Part shown: positions 46,341-54,100 of the stretch, one piece after another | How positions within the stretch are numbered: position 1 is the first letter of the stretch | How the letters are laid out: the number at the start of each line of letters is the position of its first letter | DNA from: Corynebacterium glaucum | GTDB lineage: Bacteria > Actinomycetota > Actinomycetes > Mycobacteriales > Mycobacteriaceae | Length of the DNA stretch: 64,000 nucleotides | Reading direction: 5' to 3' | Assembly: GCF_030408855.1 (NCBI RefSeq) | Contig: NZ_CP047358.1 | Location: 1,550,001-1,614,000 of the forward strand | Notes under the pieces: generated by a model | What the model saw: only the letters and a program-made list of their open reading frames with translations | Told to the model about the DNA's origin: nothing | The model's database searches: none | Made by a program: the position numbers and the translations under genes

Positions 46341-48611
46341 TCAGTTCCCAAATCCGGCTTGCTTCAAGGCATCGGCCAAAGAGCCAGTTGCTTGTCGACG
46401 GTCCCCCGCGTTCCGCTTCGTCTGCTTCCCGCGGCCGTTCTGTGGTTTGTTGGGTTTGCGGCTCGCTTGCCCAGGTTCATCGTCGAGCCGGAGGCTCAGG
46501 CCGATGCGGTTGCGGGCGACGTCCACGTCCATCACCTTGACCTTGACCACCTCGCCCGAGCGCACGATTTCGTGCGGGTCGGAGACGAAGCGGTTGCTCA
46601 TCGCAGAGACGTGCACCAGGCCGTCCTGGTGGACGCCGACGTCGACGAACGCGCCGAACGCGGCCACGTTGGTCACGGTGCCTTCGAGGATCATGCCGGG
46701 TTTGAGGTCTTTGACCTCGGTGACGCCTTCTTTGAACGCCGCGGTCTTGAACTCCGGGCGCGGATCACGGCCGGGTTTGTCCAGCTCCGCGAGGATATCG
46801 GTCACCGTGGGCACGCCGAACTGCTCGTCGGCGAACTCTTCCGCCCGGAGTTTCGACAGCACCGCGGTGTTGCCGATCAGCTGCTCGGTGGCCAAGCCCG
46901 TCGCCTGTGCGACGCGCTCCACCACCGGGTAGGCCTCCGGGTGCACCGCTGAGGCGTCGAGCGGGTTCGCGCCACCTTGGATGCGCAGGAAGCCGGCGGC
47001 CTGCTCGTACGCCTTCGGCCCAAGCCGCGGCACCTTCGCCAGCTCCTTGCGGGTGGTGAATCCGCCGTGCTCGTCGCGGTAAGCCACGACGTTCTTGGCC
47101 ACCGTGGGGCTCAAGCCTGCGACGCGCTCGAGCAGCGGCACGGACGCGGTGTTCACGTCCACGCCGACGGAGTTCACGGCGTCTTCCACCACCGCGTCGA
47201 GGGTTTGGGCGAGCGCGGTCTGGTTCACGTCGTGCTGGTACTGGCCCACACCAATCGACTTCGGGTCGACCTTCACCAGCTCCGCGAGCGGATCTTGCAA
47301 CCGACGGGCGATGGAGACCGCCGAACGCAGCGAGACGCCCATGTCTGGAAACTCCTCCGCCGCGATCGGGCTCGCGGAATAGATCGATGCGCCCGACTCG
47401 CTGACCACCACCGGCGTTGGGCGCTTCCCGCCAGCTTGGGCGATCATGTCCGCGACCTCGCCGGCGAGCTTCTCCGACTCGCGTGACGCGGTGCCGTTAC
47501 CAACGGCGATCAGCTCAACGCCGTGTTCAGCGGCGAGCCCCGCAAGTTCGTTGCGGGCTGCATCCCACCGGTTCTGCGGCTGGTGTGGGTAGACGATGCT
47601 GGTGGCCAAGACTTTGCCGGTGCCGTCCACCACCGCGCATTTCACGCCGTTGCGGTAGCCCGGGTCCAGCGCCAGGGTCGCGCGCTGCCCCGCAGGCGCG
47701 GCCAGCAGCACGTCGCGCAGGTTGGTCTTGAACACTTCCAAAGCGCCCGCTTCCGCGACTTCTCTCAGTCGCATCCGGGTGTCCAGGTTCGCCGCTACCT
47801 GCAACTTAGTGCGCCAGCCCCAGCGCACCGCTTTGTTCACCCACTCGCTGTGGGGCAGGTCGAAGGCCCGCACGATCATGCCCTCGTAAATGGCCTCCTC
47901 ACCTGGGTCGAAGTCCAGAGTGAGCACGCCTTCCGTCTCACCGCGCAGGAGCGCGAGGATGCGGTGGCTGGGCAGCTTGGTGAACGGCTCGGAGAAGTCG
48001 AAGTAGTCAGCGAAATTCGCACCTTCAGTTTCTTTGCCGCTGACCACCGAGGCACGGAGCGTGCCCTGCTCGAAGACGCGGTCGCGCACCTCGCTGACCA
48101 AGTCCGCATCGAGCGCGAAGCGGTCCACCAAGATCGCACGCGCCCCCTCCAGCGCGGCTGCCGCGTCTGGGAAGCCTTCCGAGGTGAAGTTGGCCGCTGC
48201 GGTGATGGGGTCGAGCGTGGGGTCGTCGATAAGCAATTGCTCGAGCTCCTCGAGCCCAGCCTCTCGTGCAATGTCCGCCTTGGTCTTGCGGCGCTTCTTG
48301 TACGGCAGGTAGAGGTCCTCGACGCGGGCTTTGGTGTCGGCGGCGAGGATGGCCTGCTTGAGCTCGTCGGTGAGCTTGCCCTGTTCTTCGATGCTGGCGA
48401 GCACGGTGTCCTTGCGCTCTGCGAGTTCACGCAGGTAGGTATTGCGCTCCTCGATGTGGCGCAGCTGCGCGTCGTCGAGCCCGCCGGTGGCTTCCTTGCG
48501 GTAGCGAGCGATGAACGGGACGGTGTTGCCCTCCGCTAAAAGCGTAAGCGCCGCCTCCACTTGGGAGGGGCGCACGTTGAGTTCTGTCGCGATGGTGTCT
48601 GCGAAAGTCAT
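46341..48611 (-). CDS. tex: Tex-family RNA-binding transcription accessory protein
   Basis: 756-aa Tex protein: an N-terminal Tex domain with HTH-like helices (VPFIARYRKEATGGLDDAQLRHIEER), a YqgF/RNase-H-like domain (LALDPGYRNGVKCAVVD), a helix-hairpin-helix pair (NTASVPLLERVAGLSPTVAKNVVAYRDEHGGF), and a C-terminal S1 domain (GMILEGTVTNVAAFGAFVDVGVHQDGLVHVS). ATG 48609-48611 was chosen from the family N-terminus and TAGACT 7 nt upstream (leaderless). The 40-residue Arg/Lys/Gln-rich tail is variable. Role in transcript handling inferred from family. Confidence 0.95.
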   Translation of the reverse strand: MTFADTIATELNVRPSQVEAALTLLAEGNTVPFIARYRKEATGGLDDAQLRHIEERNTYLRELAERKDTVLASIEEQGKLTDELKQAILAADTKARVEDLYLPYKKRRKTKADIAREAGLEELEQLLIDDPTLDPITAAANFTSEGFPDAAAALEGARAILVDRFALDADLVSEVRDRVFEQGTLRASVVSGKETEGANFADYFDFSEPFTKLPSHRILALLRGETEGVLTLDFDPGEEAIYEGMIVRAFDLPHSEWVNKAVRWGWRTKLQVAANLDTRMRLREVAEAGALEVFKTNLRDVLLAAPAGQRATLALDPGYRNGVKCAVVDGTGKVLATSIVYPHQPQNRWDAARNELAGLAAEHGVELIAVGNGTASRESEKLAGEVADMIAQAGGKRPTPVVVSESGASIYSASPIAAEEFPDMGVSLRSAVSIARRLQDPLAELVKVDPKSIGVGQYQHDVNQTALAQTLDAVVEDAVNSVGVDVNTASVPLLERVAGLSPTVAKNVVAYRDEHGGFTTRKELAKVPRLGPKAYEQAAGFLRIQGGANPLDASAVHPEAYPVVERVAQATGLATEQLIGNTAVLSKLRAEEFADEQFGVPTVTDILAELDKPGRDPRPEFKTAAFKEGVTEVKDLKPGMILEGTVTNVAAFGAFVDVGVHQDGLVHVSAMSNRFVSDPHEIVRSGEVVKVKVMDVDVARNRIGLSLRLDDEPGQASRKPNKPQNGRGKQTKRNAGDRRQATGSLADALKQAGFGN

Positions 48612-48672
48612 TCGGGGAAGTCTAGCGCGTGGACACCGGCGGCAGCGTTTGCGGCAGCACCTACGCCGGCAG

Positions 48673-50058
48673 CTACAGCAGCACTTGAGCAAGCAGCGAG
48701 CCGACCACGCAGGACGTGAACACGGAGATCGCACCTGGGACCAGGAACGAGTGGTTGATCACGTACTTGCCAATGCGGGTGGTGCCGGTGCGGTCGAAGC
48801 CGATGCACGCGAGGTCAGACGGGTAGGTCGGCAGGATCCAGTAACCGTATGCGGCGCCGTAGAAGCCGACGATCACCTTCGGGTCGATGCCTAGCGCAAG
48901 TCCGATCGGGGCGATGGCCACCAGCGCAGCTGCCTGCGAGTTCACCAGCTTGGACACGATCAGCAGCACGATCGCATATGCCCACGGCGCCTGCTCCACC
49001 ACCCCGCCAAGGGATGCCTCGAGCTGGTCGATGTGCGCGGCGAAGAACGTGTCCGCCATCCACGCCACACCGAACACGGAGAACACCGCAGTCATGCCCG
49101 CCTTGAACACCGGCGTGGAGGCGATCTTCTTGTGGTCCGTCTTGCAGAACAGCAAGATCATCGCGCCGGCGAAGAGCATCACCATCTGAATGGTGAGGTT
49201 CATGGACAACGGCTTGAGGTCGCCCGCATCGTCCGGCCACGCGGGACGCAGCGCTTCGAACGCGCCCAGCACAACCACGAACGCGATTGCGCCGAGGAAG
49301 ATCCACACCGAGTTGTACGCGGACTTCGGGAACTGCTCCCCCAGCAACGAGTGGCTCGACTTCTGGATCGACTCAGCAAACGTCGGGTCCTTCATGCGCT
49401 CCTGGAACACTGGATCATCTTCTAGATCCTTACCGCGGCGCAGCGACCACACGGCGGCAAGCAACACACCGCTCAGCGATGCCGGGATAGCCACCATCAG
49501 AATCTGCGGGATGGAGTAGGCCTGGTCGATCACGCCTGCGTTCTCCGCAAGGATCGACGCGAGCGACACGGTGGCCACCGACACCGGCGAGGCGGTAATA
49601 CCCATCTGCGCCGATGTGGAAGCCACCGCCATCGGCCGCTCCGGGCGGATGCCCTTCTTCAGCGCAATGTCTTCGATGATGGGAAACATGGTGTAGACCA
49701 CGTGGCCCGTGCCGCACAGCACGGTGAGAAACCACGTGGTCAGCGGTGCCAAAATCGTGATGCGTTCAGGACGCGCGCGGAGCACTTTCTCCGCCTGTTG
49801 CATCATCACCTCAAGGCCTCTGGCCTGCTGTAATGTCGCCGCGCAACCGATCACGGCGATGATGGTCAGCATCACTCCGACGGGAGGCTCACCCGGTTCG
49901 AGACCGAAGATGAACACCATGATCATCAGGCCGATGCCCGAGATCAGGCCGAGGCCGAGCCCGCCGTAGCGGGTACCCAGCAACAGGGCGCCGAGAATGA
50001 TGAGGATCTGCAGCACGATTGCGATCGTGGATGTGGGATCAAGTATTGATGCCAGCAT
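48673..50058 (-). CDS. Anaerobic C4-dicarboxylate transporter (DcuA/DcuB family)
   Basis: 461-aa integral membrane protein with about 10-12 hydrophobic segments. Sequences such as LAPLTTWFLTVLCGTGHVVYTMFPIIEDIALKKGIRPERPMAVASTSAQMGITASPVSVA are characteristic of Dcu antiporters, which exchange fumarate, malate or succinate. Because mqo is present elsewhere in the window, a role in malate or succinate export under low oxygen is plausible. I cannot distinguish DcuA from DcuB. Confidence 0.88.
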   Translation of the reverse strand: MLASILDPTSTIAIVLQILIILGALLLGTRYGGLGLGLISGIGLMIMVFIFGLEPGEPPVGVMLTIIAVIGCAATLQQARGLEVMMQQAEKVLRARPERITILAPLTTWFLTVLCGTGHVVYTMFPIIEDIALKKGIRPERPMAVASTSAQMGITASPVSVATVSLASILAENAGVIDQAYSIPQILMVAIPASLSGVLLAAVWSLRRGKDLEDDPVFQERMKDPTFAESIQKSSHSLLGEQFPKSAYNSVWIFLGAIAFVVVLGAFEALRPAWPDDAGDLKPLSMNLTIQMVMLFAGAMILLFCKTDHKKIASTPVFKAGMTAVFSVFGVAWMADTFFAAHIDQLEASLGGVVEQAPWAYAIVLLIVSKLVNSQAAALVAIAPIGLALGIDPKVIVGFYGAAYGYWILPTYPSDLACIGFDRTGTTRIGKYVINHSFLVPGAISVFTSCVVGSLLAQVLL

Positions 50059-50124
50059 GAGAACCCTTTCTTCTAGGTCATACCTAAAGGGTAGTTCTCA
50101 GCTTCTCCCCAGTTCCCGGCAATG

Positions 50125-51315
50125 TTAGGTGATTTCAACCACCCGCGTCGATCCGTACCAATCCAATCCCCGCGGCAACCCCGCGACCACGGCTTTGGTC
50201 GCCTCCACTACCGGCAGCGCAGTGCGGCCCCGGATAGTGAGTTTCACCACCGGCTCGGTGCTCGGCCGTCCCTCGCGCCGCTCGAATTCGGTCTCCAGCA
50301 TCGACGGCCCGAAGCACACATCCGCGCCGCGCTCCTCCCACTCGATGGAATCGACCAGGTAGCCAACCTTCCGCAGGTGCTTTCGCAAGTGCTTATCGAC
50401 GCCCCCTTGCACCCGCCCCAGCACATCCAGTTCCGTAATCACCTCGCGCGCATCAAGGGTGAATCGGTCTTCGTCGCTGAGCAAGCCGGCCGCTGCCGCC
50501 GCGTCAATGAGATCGGGGCGCACCGCCTTGGTGCGTTGCAAGGCCTCATCTCGCCGGAAGCGCGCCACCTTCGCGTGGTCACCCGAGGTAAGCACCGCCG
50601 GAGCCTCGATGCCGCGCCACACCCTCGGCTTGGTGTAGCTCGGCCCTTCCAAAAGCCCGTCGGAGAAGCTGTCCTCCTCGTGGGATTCGGTGTTGCCCAG
50701 CACTCCGGGGATGAGGCGCGTGACCGCCTCTGCGATGACGAGGACTGCCACTTCCCCGCCGATGAGCACGTAGTCGCCAATCGAAACCTCGCGCACTCGG
50801 TACCGCTGGGCCGCGTCGGTGAACACCCGCTGGTCAATGCCCTCGTAGCGCCCGCAGGCAAACACCAGGTGTGTCTCACGTGACCACGCGCGTGCCTGCG
50901 CCTGGGTGAACGGAACACCGGCCGGGGTGGGCACGATGAGCAGCGGCGCGTCTGGATCCTCACCCTTGCGCACGTCGCGCGACTCCGCATATGGCCGTGC
51001 GGCGACCTCCGAGACGTCGTCGTGGCGTAGCTTGTCGTTGCGGTGGGCAACGGAGGTGGTCAGGGCGGTGCCCGTGTGGCCGGCCGCGATGCTGTCCAGC
51101 GCGGATCCCCACACCTCCGGCTTCATCACCATGCCCGGTCCCCCGCCCAGCGGCGGCGCGTCTACCGACTTGTGCGCGCCGGTGGCCCAGTCGCGCAGGT
51201 CGTGCACGCCGACTTCCAGGATCCCCTGTTCGATCGCTTTGCCGAGGAGCGCATGCCGCAGCGGCTCGAGGTATTCCGGGAAGATGGTGACCGCGTCGAT
51301 CCGCATCACGCTCAC
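50125..51315 (-). CDS. trmD: tRNA (guanine-37-N1)-methyltransferase with C-terminal extension
   Basis: 396-aa TrmD, the SPOUT enzyme making m1G37 in tRNA. The trefoil-knot motifs FACGRYEGIDQRV and IGDYVLIGGEVAVLVIAEAVTRLIPGVLG are intact. Typical TrmD is 230-280 aa. Here the canonical C-terminus (SGDHAKVARFRRDEALQRTKAVRPDLI) is followed by about 105 extra residues (from about 292) with an alpha/beta look (HLRKVGYLVDSIEWEERGADVCF ... PVVKLTIRGRTALPVVEATKAVVAG). There is also a short insert around residues 100-118. GTGA overlap with rimM; an ATG three codons in is an alternative. Confidence 0.93.
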   Translation of the reverse strand: MSVMRIDAVTIFPEYLEPLRHALLGKAIEQGILEVGVHDLRDWATGAHKSVDAPPLGGGPGMVMKPEVWGSALDSIAAGHTGTALTTSVAHRNDKLRHDDVSEVAARPYAESRDVRKGEDPDAPLLIVPTPAGVPFTQAQARAWSRETHLVFACGRYEGIDQRVFTDAAQRYRVREVSIGDYVLIGGEVAVLVIAEAVTRLIPGVLGNTESHEEDSFSDGLLEGPSYTKPRVWRGIEAPAVLTSGDHAKVARFRRDEALQRTKAVRPDLIDAAAAAGLLSDEDRFTLDAREVITELDVLGRVQGGVDKHLRKHLRKVGYLVDSIEWEERGADVCFGPSMLETEFERREGRPSTEPVVKLTIRGRTALPVVEATKAVVAGLPRGLDWYGSTRVVEIT

Positions 51316-51812
51316 AGGTCAAGCAACCCCTCGGGCGGGGTGATTTCGAGGTAGCCCTCGTCTAGATCGATGTCTGGCACGATGTCGAGGACAAAGGGGA
51401 TGAGCACCTCGCGGCCCTCGTAGGCCACCTCCAAGATCTTGCGGTTCGGAGTGTCCATGACACCGGTGACCTCGCCGATCTCGGTACCGTCCAGGCGCAC
51501 CTTGAGACCGATGAGTTCGTGGTCGTAGTACTCGTCCGAATCCTCGTCGCGCTCCAGCGGTGAGGCGTAGAACTTCATCCCCCGCAACGAATCTGCGGCG
51601 GTGCGGTCCGGAACTTCCTCGAAACTCACCAACAGGCGCTTCTGGTGTGGGCGCACCGTCTTGATCGTCAGGTCCTGTTCTTTGCCCGCTTGCTTGCCGT
51701 GCAGCACCTCGTCGACGGCGAAGCGCGCTTCTGCTTCGTCGGTGAGCAGTTCGACGGCCACCTCGCCTTTAATACCGTGGGATTTCACCACCCGGCCGAT
51801 GAGCATTTCCAT
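51312..51812 (-). CDS. rimM: Ribosome maturation factor RimM
   Basis: 166-aa RimM, needed for 16S rRNA processing and S19 assembly. The N-terminal barrel begins LIGRVVKSHGIKGEVAVELLTD; the PRC-barrel half has YDHELIGLKVRLDGTEIGEVTGVMDTPNRKILEV. The start is ATG 51810-51812 (MEMLIG), with TAGCCT 8 nt upstream. It precedes trmD with a stop-start overlap. Normally rpsP is immediately upstream, but here a three-gene plus-strand cassette intervenes. Confidence 0.95.
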   Translation of the reverse strand: MEMLIGRVVKSHGIKGEVAVELLTDEAEARFAVDEVLHGKQAGKEQDLTIKTVRPHQKRLLVSFEEVPDRTAADSLRGMKFYASPLERDEDSDEYYDHELIGLKVRLDGTEIGEVTGVMDTPNRKILEVAYEGREVLIPFVLDIVPDIDLDEGYLEITPPEGLLDL

Positions 51813-51892
51813 GGGCAACAAGGCTACCAGCAGCACACGGCACCAAGATCACCCTTCCTGAGTCTGAGTTAAGGAAGGACTAAACTACAGCC

Positions 51893-54100
51893 GTGAATTA
51901 CTTTGAGCAGGTTTTCGAGTACATGGACGCTAACTACCAGAAAACGGTCATCCACTGGTGGCGCCCCGGCATGACATTGGAGGAGGCACACAAGGCAATT
52001 CGTGCGCTGCCAATCGACTCTGAAGGCTGGATAGAAAACCCGACGCAGCCTGAGCAAGAGGGGTGGAGACAGTACAGGCGGGGCGTCACCTTTATTCAGA
52101 TCCGCATGCGCGAACTGTTCGAAGGTTACGAGATTGAGCACGGCGATCCGTATTTCATCGGGTTGATGGGCCAGGGCGGCGTCGAGCGTGACTTCCTGCT
52201 GTGGCATGACGCAGAGCTTCGAGAAGAACTCATTTGGCCCCTGTTTTCTCTCGAAGGCACCCAGGTGGTCAGCTTCGCCAACATGGAGAAATACTCGTCG
52301 GGATGGGCGAGGCCGCTCGTCGCGCTGGTCGACGAGGGGATGCTCGACCGCGACCGCCTCTTGGACGAAATGCTTAAGGCGCTGAGCCGGGGTTTTCCCG
52401 CCTACCGAGTGCGCTGGTTTACCCAACACTACGAGGACTTTGCACCCACCGAAGCGGAAACTACTGCGCGCCAACACCTGCTTACTGCCGCCTTGGGTTC
52501 GGGAATTGGCTCCACGACCACGTTTGCGTTGAAACAGCTTTCGAGCTTGACCGAGTTGGATCAGGACGGATTTGTGGCCGCAGCCTCCCACGCCCTCGGC
52601 GGGACGAAGGCCACCGCCATAACCGCATTGAAAATGCTGGAGAAGATCGTATCTGAGCGCGACGATCTCGCTACAGAAATCGCCGATGCTGTTCAAACGG
52701 GTCTGTACCACTCACACGACGATGTGGTGCGCCGCAGCGCCAAGCTCCTTCACACGCTGGGCAACGGCGATCTTGTCGACGCCGCCAGCGACACACTCTC
52801 CCCCGCCATGGCACTCGAATTGCTGGGACACCGAAACTCCGAAGACACACCCGCTGCGGAAGCCGAGCACATTGAGGCCCAACCAGTGACACCGTGGACC
52901 GATGAAGACGCGCTGTTTCGCACCCGCGAACTGCTTGCATCCGAGGACGCGGTTGCCGTGACGCTGCTGGTGGCCTGGCTGGCGGAAACTGGCCCGCGCG
53001 CGTTGGAAATTCTCAAACCGGTGATACCAAAACACGAACCCCGGCAACATGACGGCGCTGTACGCTGGCTGTTGTTTCAATGCAACCGAACGCCCGCCGA
53101 AGTAGCAGAATCCAACGCGCCGTGGCGGCCAGATGACACTAGACGGGAATCGCTACTGCGGGTCGTTGCCATAGTGCACGGGCGGGCACCAACGCGAACA
53201 TTGCTTTCGACCCCAACGGATACTTTCGGCCGCGTGGACAATGAGGAGTTCGCGCGCCGCCTGGCTACTTATGCAAACCCGCAAGACATCTGGCAAGACG
53301 ACGCCATCCTCGCGCACCTGCGGCTGGTGGACTTTCAGGAAGACAGCACAGGTCTTGCGCCTGTCCAGGGCGTGCAAGCTGGGTGCCACAGGTTCCTGTG
53401 GAGCGCGCCCGAAGACCGATGTACAGAGTGCAATGAGAACCGCATTTGGGTACGCACCGCACAGGGATGGATAGGTCAAAATGCAAACCATGACGAGGCA
53501 CTCCCGTACCTTATTCGCAGCCCGTTCAGCGCAACCCATTTGGCGACTGAACGCGCTATTGTGGCTCCGAGCTGCTTGGACGCGTACACCTACGACATTG
53601 AGCGCGAACTCAATCCAAGAACTGAGAGCTACCCGGTAGTACTGAAGCCCGACATCGTTGACGTGCTTGCCTGGCACCCGGGTGAGTGGTCGCCGCATAC
53701 TGCCAGGTTCTTGGGCAAGGCTATGGCATACGATGATCCTGAAGTGCGCGCCGGCGCTGCAGAGCTTCTATCCACCAAGCTCGCTTCAGCGATCAGCGCG
53801 GAGGTCGCTGCACAAGAATGGGCACAGATCGAAGGCGTCATCCTCGGCCGTTGGGCGGCCTCGCTTGCAGATGCCGCCACGCTCAACCCAGTCTTCGTGC
53901 GCGATTTACTGACCTTCCTGCTGCCCCAGTTGGACCGAAAGACGCGCGACATTGCCAAACTCATTGAGCTGCTGCGCAATGTGCGCTTGCAGACCGGGCA
54001 GCGTGACGTCGACAAGCAACTGCTCGAGTGGCTGTCTGAATACAAGGGCAAGACGAAAGCTGCCACCGCAGCGGCCGCGATATTGAAGGAGGCCAAGTGA
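51893..54100 (+). CDS. DUF6493-like helical repeat protein, first of tandem pair
   Basis: 735-aa largely alpha-helical protein of unknown function. Residues 98-200 (VERDFLLWHDAELREELIWPLF, then LVDEGMLDRDRLLDEMLKALSRGFP...WFTQHY) resemble DUF6493-type proteins that, from memory, neighbour SWIM-finger genes in other actinobacteria. Helical HEAT-like repeats seem to follow (about 190-330 and 600-735). A Cys-bearing segment (GCHRFLW...CTECNEN) near residue 500 is absent from the second copy. GTG is preceded by TAAACT at 6 nt (leaderless). It overlaps the next gene by GTGA. No transmembrane segment or signal peptide, so cytoplasmic. Confidence 0.7.
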   Translation: MNYFEQVFEYMDANYQKTVIHWWRPGMTLEEAHKAIRALPIDSEGWIENPTQPEQEGWRQYRRGVTFIQIRMRELFEGYEIEHGDPYFIGLMGQGGVERDFLLWHDAELREELIWPLFSLEGTQVVSFANMEKYSSGWARPLVALVDEGMLDRDRLLDEMLKALSRGFPAYRVRWFTQHYEDFAPTEAETTARQHLLTAALGSGIGSTTTFALKQLSSLTELDQDGFVAAASHALGGTKATAITALKMLEKIVSERDDLATEIADAVQTGLYHSHDDVVRRSAKLLHTLGNGDLVDAASDTLSPAMALELLGHRNSEDTPAAEAEHIEAQPVTPWTDEDALFRTRELLASEDAVAVTLLVAWLAETGPRALEILKPVIPKHEPRQHDGAVRWLLFQCNRTPAEVAESNAPWRPDDTRRESLLRVVAIVHGRAPTRTLLSTPTDTFGRVDNEEFARRLATYANPQDIWQDDAILAHLRLVDFQEDSTGLAPVQGVQAGCHRFLWSAPEDRCTECNENRIWVRTAQGWIGQNANHDEALPYLIRSPFSATHLATERAIVAPSCLDAYTYDIERELNPRTESYPVVLKPDIVDVLAWHPGEWSPHTARFLGKAMAYDDPEVRAGAAELLSTKLASAISAEVAAQEWAQIEGVILGRWAASLADAATLNPVFVRDLLTFLLPQLDRKTRDIAKLIELLRNVRLQTGQRDVDKQLLEWLSEYKGKTKAATAAAAILKEAK

